A DNA stretch of 64,000 bases, taken from assembly GCA_934503275.1 (NCBI GenBank), contig CAKSVD010000006.1, positions 1-64,000 on the forward strand, given 5' to 3'. Shown piece after piece: positions 14,679-22,902 of this stretch. Each line of letters starts with the position of its first letter. Within the stretch, counting starts at the first letter, position 1. The position numbers and the translations under genes were made by a program. The DNA comes from an uncultured Faecalibacterium sp. (GTDB lineage: Bacteria > Bacillota > Clostridia > Oscillospirales > Ruminococcaceae). The notes under the pieces were generated by a model. It was not told where the DNA came from, did no database searches, and was given only the letters and a program-made list of their open reading frames with translations.

Positions 14679-15191
14679 ATGGGTTTTTTTGACAAGCTTT
14701 TTGGCGGCAAGTCCAAGGACGAAAACACCGCCAAGTTCACCAACCAGAGCAAGACCGTGCTGACCCCGCTGCAGGGCAAGGTGCTGGCACAGGCCGACAT
14801 CCCGGACGAGACCTTTGCACAGGGCATTCTGGGCCCCGGCTGCGGCATCGAGCCCACCGGCGACACCGTGTACGCCCCCTTTGACGGCACTGTGACCCAG
14901 ATCGCCACCACCCTGCACGCTGTGGGCATTACCAGCAACGACGGCATCGAGCTGCTGATTCACGTCGGCATGGACACCGTGGACATGAAGGGTCAGGGCT
15001 TTACCGTTCTGGTCAAGGAGAACCAGAAGGTCACCGCAGGCACCCCGCTGCTGAAGGTGGATCTGGACGCTATCCGCGCCGCTGGTCACCCCACCGCCAC
15101 CGCCATCATCGTGACCGATGGTGCCGGCGATGAAGTGAAGATGCTGGCAGAGGGCGATGTTGCCCCCGGCACCCCGCTGTTCAAGGTCTGA
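14679..15191 (+). CDS. crr: PTS glucose-type EIIA component
   Basis: This 170-aa free-standing IIA-Glc protein receives phosphate from HPr and passes it to an EIICB transporter. The family histidines are present: H80 in TTLHAVGITSNDG and the phosphorylated H95 in LLIHVGMDTVDM. The N-terminal amphipathic MGFFDKLFGGK resembles the membrane-anchoring helix of enterobacterial IIA-Glc. The second ATG was chosen because AGGAAGGA is 10 nt away from it and only 1-2 nt from the first (14670). The obvious partner is the EIICB gene at 16600-18066, which lacks its own IIA domain. Confidence 0.92.
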   Translation: MGFFDKLFGGKSKDENTAKFTNQSKTVLTPLQGKVLAQADIPDETFAQGILGPGCGIEPTGDTVYAPFDGTVTQIATTLHAVGITSNDGIELLIHVGMDTVDMKGQGFTVLVKENQKVTAGTPLLKVDLDAIRAAGHPTATAIIVTDGAGDEVKMLAEGDVAPGTPLFKV

Positions 15192-15206
15192 TTTTTGCAT
15201 CATAAA

Positions 15207-15240
15207 AGAGGCCGCTGCATTGGCAGCGGCCTCTTTTTTT
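15207..15240. terminator. Bidirectional terminator between crr and nagA
   Basis: GAGGCCGCTGC and GCAGCGGCCTC form an 11-bp stem with an ATTG loop, A-rich before and seven T residues after. It serves crr and, on the other strand, nagA. Confidence 0.85.
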
Positions 15241-15267
15241 GCGGAAAGTATCTCTTTTTTACAAAAC

Positions 15268-16395
15268 TCAGACGATGCGGACACCCTTCTGGATAACGGC
15301 CTTGAGGTTCAGTTCCTTGTCTGCAAGGATCACGTTGCCGTAGCGTCCGGCAGCAAGGCTGCCGTAGTCGTTATCCACGCCGATGCTCTTGGCGGGGGTC
15401 TCGCTGGCGGCGCGGACGGCGCTTTCCAGCGGCACGTTCATCTCCAGCACGGCACGCTTCATGCAGTCGTACAGGCAGGTGTTGCTGCCCGCAATGGTGT
15501 CCGGGTGCTCGGTCAGGGTAGCGCGCGGCCCCTTGACTGTGATGGCCTGTCCGCCCAGACTGTACTGGCCGTCCGGCAGGCCGCAGGACATGGCGCTGTC
15601 TGCGATCAGGCAGATGCGGTCATCCCCGAAGGTGTTGAAGGTGAACCGCACCATGGCGGGGTGGATATGCACGTTATCGGTGATGAGCTCCACCTCGGCA
15701 TCGTGCTCCATGGCCGCGATGATGGGGCCGGGCGCACGGTGGGTGATGCCGGGCATGGCGTTGTACAGGTGGGTCATGTGGGTGGCACCGGCCTCAAAGG
15801 CCTTGACGGCGGTGTCGTAGTCGGTGCAGGTGTGGGCGATGGAGATGCGCACCTCGTTGTGGCACTCCTTGATAAAGTCCAGATTGCCCGGCTCCTCGGG
15901 GGCAACGTCCACCAGCTTGATCAGGCCATTAGCGCGCTTCTGCAGGCGGCGGAACATGGCGGCGTCTGCGCCCTGCACATACTCCGGGTTCTGCGCACCC
16001 ACCTTTTTGGGGCTGATGAAGGGGCCTTCCATGTTGATGCCCACAAGGTCGGCGCCCTTGCCGTTTTTATGGGCGGCAGCGGCGTCCATCACCTTGTTCA
16101 GGATCTCCTCGGGGTAGGTCATGGTGGCGGGGCAGATGGCCAGCACACCCTTGCTTGCCTCGAAATCTGCCAGCGTCTGGATAGCCTCCTCGGTGCCGTC
16201 GCAGAAATCCTTGCCCATTGCCCCGTGGAAGTGGATATCCACAAGGCCCGGCAGGGCGTACAGACCCTCGGCGTCCAGCACCTCCTCGCCCTCTTCCGGG
16301 GCGGCAAAGGGCACGATACGGCCATCGCGGATGACGATGGTGCCGCGCTCAAAGGTGTGGCGCGGGGTATAGACCAGTGCATTCTGAAGGATCAT
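15268..16395 (-). CDS. nagA: N-acetylglucosamine-6-phosphate deacetylase
   Basis: This 375-aa amidohydrolase removes acetate from GlcNAc-6-P, giving GlcN-6-P. Metal-site features are visible: HFHG (H55, H57), the Glu in NMEGPFISPKK, His residues in ISIAHTCTDY and THLYNAMPG, and the catalytic Asp in LIADSAMSCGLPDG. GAGGTG precedes the ATG at 16395; the longer frame upstream has no ribosome site. The neighbouring EIICB imports and phosphorylates the sugar, making a GlcNAc entry pathway. The deaminase nagB is not in the window. Confidence 0.95.
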   Translation of the reverse strand: MILQNALVYTPRHTFERGTIVIRDGRIVPFAAPEEGEEVLDAEGLYALPGLVDIHFHGAMGKDFCDGTEEAIQTLADFEASKGVLAICPATMTYPEEILNKVMDAAAAHKNGKGADLVGINMEGPFISPKKVGAQNPEYVQGADAAMFRRLQKRANGLIKLVDVAPEEPGNLDFIKECHNEVRISIAHTCTDYDTAVKAFEAGATHMTHLYNAMPGITHRAPGPIIAAMEHDAEVELITDNVHIHPAMVRFTFNTFGDDRICLIADSAMSCGLPDGQYSLGGQAITVKGPRATLTEHPDTIAGSNTCLYDCMKRAVLEMNVPLESAVRAASETPAKSIGVDNDYGSLAAGRYGNVILADKELNLKAVIQKGVRIV

Positions 16396-16493
16396 ACAAA
16401 ACACCTCGTTCTTTCTTCTTTTCACCCAGTATAGCACGCCGGATGTTTTTTCAAAAGTCCTTTTGTGTGAACATTGTACCGCTGTGCACAAAA

Positions 16494-16543
16494 AGCGGGC
16501 CGCCGGGAGAGGGCGCTGTGCACCCCGCCCCCGGCGGCCCGGT
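16494..16543 (-). terminator. Terminator after the EIICB gene
   Basis: A long GC-rich stem (CCGGGCCGCCGGG with CCCGGCGGCCCG on the minus strand) is followed by CTTTTTG, about 60 nt past the EIICB stop and before nagA. Confidence 0.7.
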
Positions 16544-16599
16544 TCATGCTGCAAAATCAACCAGACTTTTGCAGTTTATTCTTTTTCAGAAGTGCAGGC

Positions 16600-18066
16600 T
16601 TACAGCATCTTCTTCAGCTCGTCGTACACGAACTGAACCTTGGTGCCGATGATGACCTGGCAAGCGTTCTTGCTGGGACGGATGACACCGGCAGCACCGG
16701 CAGCCTTGACAGCCTTCTCGTCAACCTTAGCGTTGTCGAGCACCTCAAAGCGCAGACGGGTTGCGCAGTAGCCAACATCCTTCACGTTCTCCTTGCCGCC
16801 GACAGCAGCCAGAACAGCAGAAGCGACTTCGGTGTAGTTGTTGTTAGCCAGAACGACCTTCTTCTCAGCCTCTTCGTCGTCATCCTCGCGGCCGGGGGTC
16901 TTCAGGTCGAACTTGGTGATAGCGAAGTAGAACACGAAGTAGAACACCAGGAATGCAGCGATGCCCAGAGGAATGATCATCCAAGTCTTAGCAGCTGCGG
17001 GCAGAGAAGCGGAGAACACCAGGTCGGTAGCGCCTGCGGAGAAGCAGAAGCCAGCACGGAAACCGGAGTAGTAGGTGATGATGGTGAAGATGCCGTACAG
17101 AGCGGAGTACACAACGTACAGCGGGAAGCACAGGAACATGAAGCCGAACTCGAAGGGCTCGGTAACGCCGCAGACGAATGCGCAGATTGCAGCAGACAGA
17201 ACCAGACCGATGGCGGCCTTCTTGTTCTTAGCGGTCTTGACCATAGCCAGAGCAGCACCGGCGATACCGAACATCATGCAGGGGAAGAAGCCGGACATGT
17301 ACATACCCAGGCTCCAGCTCACATCTGCGCTGGTCTCGCCAGCCCAGAAGTGGGACAGGTCGCCCAGGCCGATGGTGTCGAACCAGAACACGTTGTTCAG
17401 AGCGTGGTGCAGGCCGGTGGGGATGAGCAGACGGTTCAGGAAGGCGTAGATGCCGGCGCCGATGCCGCTCATGCCAGCGATGCCCTTGCCCAGAGCGACC
17501 AGCGCGCCAAAGATGACGGGCCAGACGAACAGCAGAACCACGGACACCAGAATGGAGATCAGGCCGGTAGCAATTGCAACGAAGCGCTTGCCGGAGAAGA
17601 ATGCCAGCCAGTCAGGCAGCTGGATATTCTTGAACTTGTTGTAGCAGGCAGCACCCACAACAGCGGCCAGAATGCCGATGAAGGAGTTGCCGGCGACCTT
17701 CTGGAAGGCGATGTAGGTAGCGGTGCCCTCTTCCAGAGTGCGCACCATGCTGACCACGCCGGGGTTCAGCAGCTGCTGCATCATCAGGAAGCTGACCAGA
17801 CCGGCCAGACCTGCGGTACCATCGTTGTCAGCAAGGCCGACAGCGGCACCAATGGCGAACAGCCATGCCATGTTATCGATCAGAGCGCCGCCTGCCTTGA
17901 CCAGCAGGAAGCCGACGGTGTATGCTGCGCCGGAAGTCGGTGCACCGGGAACGCCCATAACGCCCGGAGCGAGGGCATAACCAAGACCCATCAGGATGCC
18001 GCAGATCGGCAGCACGGCGACGGGAAGCATCAAAGCTTTGCCCAGTTTCTGGAGATACTTCATCAT
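16600..18066 (-). CDS. PTS transporter EIICB, N-acetylglucosamine/glucose type
   Basis: This 488-aa membrane protein has an EIIC domain at about 1-370 (around ten hydrophobic segments, with GLHHALNNVFWFD and GVTEPFEFGFMF typical of the glucose superfamily). A linker rich in Asp and Glu follows, then an EIIB domain at about 395-488 with the phospho-cysteine motif GYCATRLRFEV (C near 432). No IIA domain is fused; the free crr product probably supplies it. Adjacent nagA suggests GlcNAc as substrate. The start at 18066 fits AAGGAGG about 10 nt upstream. Confidence 0.92.
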   Translation of the reverse strand: MMKYLQKLGKALMLPVAVLPICGILMGLGYALAPGVMGVPGAPTSGAAYTVGFLLVKAGGALIDNMAWLFAIGAAVGLADNDGTAGLAGLVSFLMMQQLLNPGVVSMVRTLEEGTATYIAFQKVAGNSFIGILAAVVGAACYNKFKNIQLPDWLAFFSGKRFVAIATGLISILVSVVLLFVWPVIFGALVALGKGIAGMSGIGAGIYAFLNRLLIPTGLHHALNNVFWFDTIGLGDLSHFWAGETSADVSWSLGMYMSGFFPCMMFGIAGAALAMVKTAKNKKAAIGLVLSAAICAFVCGVTEPFEFGFMFLCFPLYVVYSALYGIFTIITYYSGFRAGFCFSAGATDLVFSASLPAAAKTWMIIPLGIAAFLVFYFVFYFAITKFDLKTPGREDDDEEAEKKVVLANNNYTEVASAVLAAVGGKENVKDVGYCATRLRFEVLDNAKVDEKAVKAAGAAGVIRPSKNACQVIIGTKVQFVYDELKKML

Positions 18067-18350
18067 AAGACACATTCCTCCTTAAGAAATGTTTGTGTTT
18101 ACAGACAGTCCCTGGTTGCAGGCTGTCCATAGTTCCGTAACAGAATAGTAACATATTTTTGCAAAAAAAGAAAGTGGTTTTTTCTTTTTTCTATTAAAAT
18201 GCACCAAAAGTCCTTATTTAACGGTACGCTTGTCGGTATTTTTGTTTTTTCTGCACGCTTCCTGATTTAAGTGCTGAAAATTCCTTTCTTTTTATGTGTA
18301 TTTTGTCCAAACGGTTGCATCCCACCATAGGTTTCTACATCCGTACATTT
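18067..18350. other. AT-rich intergenic region
   Basis: This 284-bp stretch holds the untranslated leader and presumed promoter of the EIICB gene (TACTAT on the minus strand near 18150, no clear -35). The leader contains a GACAG/CTGTC inverted repeat at about 18097-18120. It resembles no antiterminator site I know. The rest is AT-rich with no gene seen. Confidence 0.4.
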
Positions 18351-18860
18351 TTAAACGATGCGTTTTCCGTCCAGCACAGCCTGCTTGAGTGTATCGCCGT
18401 CATACACCAGCTTAAGGGAAAAGTAGGGGTGCTCTTCCTCCAGCAGACGGAAAAAGAGCTTGTCCCCCTCCCAGATGGGCAGCGTTTGCACCTCGGCCTT
18501 TTGCACCCACTGCAATTCCCCCTCGGCGCAGGCATTGCCCCTTATCATCTCGCCCTCCCACCGGTCGGCGGTGTACAGGTGGATGAACTCGGTCATGTTG
18601 CCCCACACAAAGGTCAGCAGTCCCCGGGCGCGGTAGCGCGTCAGGGTAAGGCCGGTCTCCTCCTGCACCTCCCGCACAAGACAGTCCTCCGGGCTTTCAA
18701 ACCGCTCAAATTTGCCGCCCACGCCCACCCATTTGTCGTGGTTGTAGTCGTCCTGCTTTTTGATGCGGTGCAGCATCAGGTAAGCGTCCTCCCGCTCCAG
18801 ATAGCACAAGGTGGTGCTGAAGATGGGAAATTCCGGGTTCATAAATGCGCCTAAGTTCAT
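18351..18860 (-). CDS. NUDIX hydrolase (MutT/8-oxo-dGTPase-like)
   Basis: This 169-aa protein carries a perfect Nudix box at residues 49-71: G49, E55, then REVQEETGL (63-71). It hydrolyses a nucleoside diphosphate linked to another group. The pattern FSTTLCYLEREDAYLMLHR before the box and GNMTEFIHLY after it resembles 8-oxo-dGTP diphosphatases, so a nucleotide-pool cleaning role is likely. AAGGAGA is 8 nt before the ATG at 18860. Substrate not proven. Confidence 0.88.
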   Translation of the reverse strand: MNLGAFMNPEFPIFSTTLCYLEREDAYLMLHRIKKQDDYNHDKWVGVGGKFERFESPEDCLVREVQEETGLTLTRYRARGLLTFVWGNMTEFIHLYTADRWEGEMIRGNACAEGELQWVQKAEVQTLPIWEGDKLFFRLLEEEHPYFSLKLVYDGDTLKQAVLDGKRIV

Positions 18861-18886
18861 TGGGTCGTTCTCCTTATCATTCTCAT

Positions 18887-18927
18887 AAAAAGGGCTGCTG
18901 CATGAAATGCTGTGCAGCAGCCCTTTT
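18887..18927 (-). terminator. Terminator after the lectin gene
   Basis: AAAAGGGCTGCTGCA pairs with TGCAGCAGCCCTTTT around an 8-10 nt loop, between the lectin stop and the NUDIX gene. Confidence 0.8.
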
Positions 18928-18981
18928 GGAAATCTCTCCGCTGCGGATGCCCACACAAAGCAGCGGAAGTGTTTTTGGGAT

Positions 18982-19572
18982 TTATGCCTTGCGCCCGGTG
19001 CGTCCCTTGCCTGCGCTGTTCAGCTTGCGCACCAAGTCGTTCTGGTGCTTGCGCTGGCTGGGGGTAGGCTGGGAGTCCTTTGCCTCCCCGGCGCGCTTGC
19101 CGGTCTGGGCAACATCGGGGTCGATGCGTTCCAGCGTCCACTCCTGATTGCCGCCCGCCACATAGTTCCAGATCTGCGCCTGTGCGCCGTTGGCGGTGTT
19201 CATGCCCACAAGGTCGATGTATTTATCCGCCAGCACATTGCGGATGCGGGTGCGTCCGCTGCGGGTAGGCTCCAACGCCCAGCACTGGCTCAGCCCGCTG
19301 GTGCGGCTCCACTGGTGCAGCCATGTGCCCTCCACCACGCCGCCAAGCGCCAGATCGATCATCTTGCCGGTAAAGCGGTTCTGGATGCGCCAGCGTCCCT
19401 CACCCGCGTCCACAAACTGCCACTGCTGCCACGGATGGCCCGCATAACTCCACAGCTGGATGCCGGCGCCGTTCTCCGTGTTGAAATCCTTTACTTCCAG
19501 TACCTTCCCGTTGGGGGACTCGATGATGTAGTATTCCCCTTCCATAATGACGACCTGCGATGCCTTTGCCAT
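18982..19572 (-). CDS. Ricin B-type lectin domain protein
   Basis: This 196-aa protein is largely one beta-trefoil of the ricin B type, at about residues 8-140. The three lobes each show the Q-x-W hallmark: WQQWQF, SQCWALE and NQEWTLE, with G-x-x-L/I-D loops (GKMIDL, DKYIDL). It should bind a sugar or glycan. There is no signal peptide and no catalytic domain, so it appears cytoplasmic or exported by an unknown route, which is odd for a lectin. The tail from about 150 is basic and disordered. AAAGGAG is 9 nt before the ATG at 19572. Confidence 0.8.
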   Translation of the reverse strand: MAKASQVVIMEGEYYIIESPNGKVLEVKDFNTENGAGIQLWSYAGHPWQQWQFVDAGEGRWRIQNRFTGKMIDLALGGVVEGTWLHQWSRTSGLSQCWALEPTRSGRTRIRNVLADKYIDLVGMNTANGAQAQIWNYVAGGNQEWTLERIDPDVAQTGKRAGEAKDSQPTPSQRKHQNDLVRKLNSAGKGRTGRKA

Positions 19573-19735
19573 AGAGCACAACTCCTTTCCGCTATGGTAG
19601 CCCTATTATACCCGATTTGCCCGCTGGCAACAAGAATGCTTTTTCATAATCTTTCTTTTGTTTTTTGTGCATTCTGTCGTGTTTTTGCAGCGCAAACGTT
19701 TTCGGAAACCAGCAGTGTTTTTTCCAGCAGGCACT

Positions 19736-19764
19736 TTGCACTCCGGCGCAGGTTGTGGTACAAT
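19736..19764 (+). promoter_or_regulatory. Promoter of the nitroreductase-GNAT operon
   Basis: TTGCAC (19736-19741) and TACAAT (19759-19764) are 17 nt apart, about 30 nt before the start codon. Confidence 0.7.
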
Positions 19765-19796
19765 AAAACCATCCACTATTAAGGAGGGAATCTTTC

Positions 19797-20318
19797 ATGA
19801 CCAACGAGACTTTACAAACCATTCGCAGCCGCCGCAGCTGCCGCGCCTACGAGCCCCGGCAGATCACAGATGCCGAGCTGGAGGCTGTGCTGGAGGCCGG
19901 CACTTACGCCGCCAGCGCCATGGGACGCCAGAGCGCGAAGATCGTGGTCGTGCAGGATGCCGCTACCCGCGCCCAGCTGACCCGGATGAACGCCGCCGTC
20001 ATGGGCGCCGACAGCGACCCCATGTACGGCGCGCCCACCATTCTGGTGGTGCTGGCCGATGCCCACGCAAACTGCGCCGTGCAGGACGGCAGCCTTGTCA
20101 TGGGCAACCTGATGCTGGCTGCTGCATCGCTGGGGCTGGGCAGCTGCTGGATCAACCGCGCCCGGGAGGAGTTCGACTCCGCCGAGGGCAAGGCGCTGCT
20201 GAAAAAGTGGGGCATTGAGGGCGACTGGATCGGCGTAGGCCACTGCATTCTGGGCTACCCCGCCGCCGCGCCCAAGCCCGCTGCGCCCCGCAAGCCGGAT
20301 TACATCGTAAGAGTATAA
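19797..20318 (+). CDS. Nitroreductase family protein
   Basis: This 173-aa flavoprotein of the nitroreductase superfamily begins TIRSRRSCRAYEPRQI, the FMN phosphate-binding Arg-rich start, and has GAPTILVVL, NLMLAAASLGLGSCWI and GHCILGYP in the usual order. Such enzymes reduce nitro groups, quinones or flavins with NAD(P)H. It is short, as in the minimal clostridial type. AAGGAGGG lies 6-7 nt before the ATG. The GNAT gene follows after 8 nt in one operon. Physiological substrate unknown. Confidence 0.9.
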   Translation: MTNETLQTIRSRRSCRAYEPRQITDAELEAVLEAGTYAASAMGRQSAKIVVVQDAATRAQLTRMNAAVMGADSDPMYGAPTILVVLADAHANCAVQDGSLVMGNLMLAAASLGLGSCWINRAREEFDSAEGKALLKKWGIEGDWIGVGHCILGYPAAAPKPAAPRKPDYIVRV

Positions 20319-20326
20319 GGAGTTTT

Positions 20327-20821
20327 ATGAAGCCTGATTATAAGCTGGTCGCAAAGGCCAAATACATCCACAACACCGCCGACCTTGCCAGCGAACTGTG
20401 GCACGAGGTCTACAAGCGCTACTACCCCGCAAAGCAGCTGGACACCCTTGTGGAGGAGCTGCAAAGCGCCGATGCCATTGAAGAGGACATCGACAATGAC
20501 GTGAACTATTTTCTGGTGTTTCTGGGGGGCAAACTCATCGGCTACTTCGCGTGGAAGATGGAGAACACCGCCCTGCACCTGATGCACCTGTACCTCAAGC
20601 CGGAGTACCGCGGCAAAGCCATCGGCCGGGATATCGTGCAGACCTGTGAGCGGCTGGCCAAGGGCGAGGGCAAAGGCCGGGTGTGGTGCACCATCCACGC
20701 CAAGGCACTGCCGGTGCAGCAGTTCTTCAAGGCGCTGCGCTACCGCGAGCTGCGCCCCGCCGAGCAGGAAAACGGCACCGTGCCCCGCAACGAACTGGTG
20801 TATGAGCACACCCTGAGCTGA
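20327..20821 (+). CDS. GNAT family N-acetyltransferase
   Basis: This 164-aa protein shows a GNAT core: a beta-strand pair around YFLVFLGGKLIGYFAWKM, MHLYLKPEYRGKAIGRDIV (the acetyl-CoA binding Q/R-x-x-G-x-A-like loop), and VWCTIHAKALPVQQFFKALRYRE near the end. It would transfer an acetyl group to an amine. AAGGAG precedes the ATG, and it is cotranscribed with the nitroreductase. The acceptor cannot be predicted. Confidence 0.85.
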   Translation: MKPDYKLVAKAKYIHNTADLASELWHEVYKRYYPAKQLDTLVEELQSADAIEEDIDNDVNYFLVFLGGKLIGYFAWKMENTALHLMHLYLKPEYRGKAIGRDIVQTCERLAKGEGKGRVWCTIHAKALPVQQFFKALRYRELRPAEQENGTVPRNELVYEHTLS

Positions 20822-20846
20822 TTTCCGAAAAATCACAAAATAGCCA

Positions 20847-20886
20847 TTGAAATTTATCCGCGTTTGTACTACACTGATGTAGTGTA
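20847..20886 (+). promoter_or_regulatory. Promoter with overlapping palindromic operator, yerC
   Basis: TTGAAA (20847-20852) and TACACT (20870-20875) are 17 nt apart. The -10 box lies within two overlapping dyads: ACTACA-CTGA-TGTAGT (20868-20883) and TACACT-GATGT-AGTGTA (20870-20886). A repressor bound here would block RNA polymerase. Confidence 0.6.
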
Positions 20887-20932
20887 ATAAAGCCGCTGTC
20901 TGCGGGCATTCTGTGCAAAAAAGGAGACTATC

Positions 20933-21226
20933 ATGGCGAAAGATCATCCCACCGGCAACTCCGGACTGTACCGGGCTTTTCTGCAACTCAAGACCCCGGA
21001 GGAATGCTATCGTTTTCTACAGGACGTGTGCAGCTATTCGGAACTCAGCGCAATGGAGCAGCGCTACAACATTGCCGAGTTGCTGGCCGATAAGTGCATC
21101 TACACCGAGATCATGGACAAGACCGGTGCATCCAGCGCCATCATCAGCCGGGTCAGCCGGGTGCTGAGCGCGGACGACAGTGTACTGCGCACGCTGCTGG
21201 AAGCCGAAAAAAAGTCCGCTGACTGA
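20933..21226 (+). CDS. YerC/YecD family TrpR-related protein
   Basis: This 97-aa all-helical protein belongs to the YerC/YecD branch of the TrpR superfamily: FLQLKTPEECYRFLQDVCSYSEL, then LSAMEQRYNIAELLADKCIYTEI and the recognition helix TGASSAIISRVSRVL. TrpR-fold proteins bind short palindromes as dimers. The function and ligand of YerC are not established. AAAGGAG is 7 nt before the ATG. The palindrome over its own promoter suggests autorepression. Confidence 0.88.
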   Translation: MAKDHPTGNSGLYRAFLQLKTPEECYRFLQDVCSYSELSAMEQRYNIAELLADKCIYTEIMDKTGASSAIISRVSRVLSADDSVLRTLLEAEKKSAD

Positions 21227-21231
21227 TACCA

Positions 21232-21270
21232 AAAGCCGCGTACCGCCCAAAGCTGCGGCACGCGGTTTTT
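21232..21270. terminator. Terminator after yerC
   Basis: AAAAGCCGCGT with CCGC pairs with GCGG and ACGCGGTTTTT around a short loop (one or two mismatches), with a T-run following. Confidence 0.7.
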
Positions 21271-21301
21271 CTTTTTAAGATTTGAACAGGAGGTTATTCT
21301 T

Positions 21302-21853
21302 ATGGCAAAAGCTGTTGTATTTTTTGCGGAGGGCACCGAGGAGTGCGAGGCTCTGCTGGTGGTGGACCTGCTCCGCCGCGCCAAGGTGGAGGTGCTGGTG
21401 GCCAGCGCCTCCGGCAGCCGGGAGATCCTGAGCAGCCATAAGGTGCATATCACCGCCGATGCGCTGGCGGAGGAAGTCGATTATTCCGACGTGGATCTGG
21501 TGGTGCTGCCCGGCGGCATTCCCGGCACGCCGAACCTTGCCGCCAACAAGACGGTGACGGATACCTGCGTTGCCTTTGCAAAGGCGGGCAAAAAGGTAGC
21601 CGCCATCTGCGCCGCACCCAGCGTGCTGGCATCGCTGGGTCTGCTGGAGGGCAAAAACGCCACCGCCCACGCTGCATTTCAGGACAAGCTTGCCGGCGCC
21701 CATGTGCTGGACACCGAGGTGGTCGTGGACGGTAACATCACCACCAGCTACGGTCTGGGCGGTGCCATCCCCTTTGCGCTGGAACTGGTGCGTCAGCTGG
21801 CCGGAGAAGCGGAAGCCGAGCGCATCCGCAGCGCCATCGCCTACCGGCACTGA
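21302..21853 (+). CDS. DJ-1/PfpI family protein
   Basis: This 183-aa protein of the DJ-1/ThiJ/PfpI superfamily has the acidic FFAEGTEECEA strand-turn, LVVLPGGIPGT and the nucleophile elbow AAICAAPSVLASLGLL with its conserved Cys. The C-terminal GLGGAIPFALELVRQLAGE is typical of the YajL/DJ-1 branch. Members act as glyoxalase III or stress proteins; the exact role here is open. AGGAGG lies 7-8 nt before the ATG. The FAH-family gene follows after 14 nt in one operon. Confidence 0.9.
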   Translation: MAKAVVFFAEGTEECEALLVVDLLRRAKVEVLVASASGSREILSSHKVHITADALAEEVDYSDVDLVVLPGGIPGTPNLAANKTVTDTCVAFAKAGKKVAAICAAPSVLASLGLLEGKNATAHAAFQDKLAGAHVLDTEVVVDGNITTSYGLGGAIPFALELVRQLAGEAEAERIRSAIAYRH

Positions 21854-21867
21854 GGGGAGGGGACTGT

Positions 21868-22752
21868 ATGCGTTTTGTTACCTGCCGCCTGCCGGACGGC
21901 ATGGAGGACCCCGCCATCCTCTCGCAGGACGGCACACAGGTCTGGCCGCTCAGCTGGCTGGGGCTCTCCTACGAGACCCTGTCCGATGCCATCCCCTTCC
22001 TCACTCCGCAGGTGCGGTTCGGCCTGCAGCTGGCCGTCAGCGGCATCCCCGCACTGCCGGTGGAGGCCGTCACCCTGCAAAGCCCCATCCCCAGCCCTGC
22101 ACAGGACGTGGTCTGTCTGGGCATCAACTATATGGCGCATTCGGACGAGGCCGAAAAGTACTCTGCGGACGCCTTTTCTACCAAGCATCAGGACGCCATC
22201 TACTTCTCCAAGCGGGTCAGCCGTGCAGTGCCGGATGGCGGTTTTATCGAGGCCCACACCGACCTTGTGCAGAAGCTGGACTACGAGTGTGAGCTTGCCG
22301 TAGTGCTGGGCAAGGACGCCAAGGACGTGCCCTCCGGGCAGACCAAAGACTATGTGTTCGGCTACACCATCCTGAACGACGTCTCCGCCCGGGACGTGCA
22401 GACCGCCCACAAGCAGTGGTACTTCGGCAAAAGTCTGGACGGCTTTACCCCCATGGGGCCCTGCATCGTTACTGCGGATGAATTTGACACCTACCCGCCC
22501 GCGCTGCCCATCCGCAGCCGGGTGAACGGAGAACTGCGGCAGGATTCCAACACCAAGCTGCAAATTTTTGATATCGACCACGTCATCCACGAGCTTTCGC
22601 AGGGCATGACCCTGAAAGCCGGTACCATCATCGCCACCGGCACCCCCGCCGGGGTGGGCATGGGCATGGACCCGCCGCAGTTTTTGCACCCGGGCGACAC
22701 CGTGCAGTGCGAGATCGAAGGAATCGGCACGCTGACCAACACCGTGCGCTGA
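21868..22752 (+). CDS. Fumarylacetoacetate hydrolase family protein
   Basis: This 294-aa protein has the FAH C-terminal fold: DVVCLGINYMAHSDEAEK, IYFSKRVSRAVP, metal-binding Glu residues in KLDYECELAVVLGKDAKD, FGYTILNDVSARDVQ and a Gly-rich GTPAGVGMGMDPP. Such enzymes cleave or decarboxylate C-C bonds of keto acids (for example oxaloacetate or acylpyruvate). Many family members are poorly specific. It is cotranscribed with the DJ-1 gene. The substrate is unknown. Confidence 0.88.
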   Translation: MRFVTCRLPDGMEDPAILSQDGTQVWPLSWLGLSYETLSDAIPFLTPQVRFGLQLAVSGIPALPVEAVTLQSPIPSPAQDVVCLGINYMAHSDEAEKYSADAFSTKHQDAIYFSKRVSRAVPDGGFIEAHTDLVQKLDYECELAVVLGKDAKDVPSGQTKDYVFGYTILNDVSARDVQTAHKQWYFGKSLDGFTPMGPCIVTADEFDTYPPALPIRSRVNGELRQDSNTKLQIFDIDHVIHELSQGMTLKAGTIIATGTPAGVGMGMDPPQFLHPGDTVQCEIEGIGTLTNTVR

Positions 22753-22845
22753 AGTCCCTTGTGGAACTGCCCAAAATTTTACACAGATTTCAGTCCGATT
22801 GCACGAAATGCCGCCGCAGCACTGCTCTTTTGCGGAAAAATATGG

Positions 22846-22851
22846 TATACT
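22846..22851 (+). promoter_or_regulatory. Extended -10 promoter of glucokinase gene
   Basis: TGGTATACT provides an extended -10 box (TG one base before TATACT at 22846-22851) with only a weak -35, about 50 nt before the start codon. Confidence 0.5.
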
Positions 22852-22902
22852 ATAAAATACTGATAAAAAATGCGGCGCATCCGCATCAAAGGGGTAAATG
22901 AC

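Noticed and set aside
16474..18132. A 552-codon plus-strand frame across the EIICB gene
   Set aside because: It is a shadow of the EIICB gene, with no domains, and starts inside the terminator hairpin.
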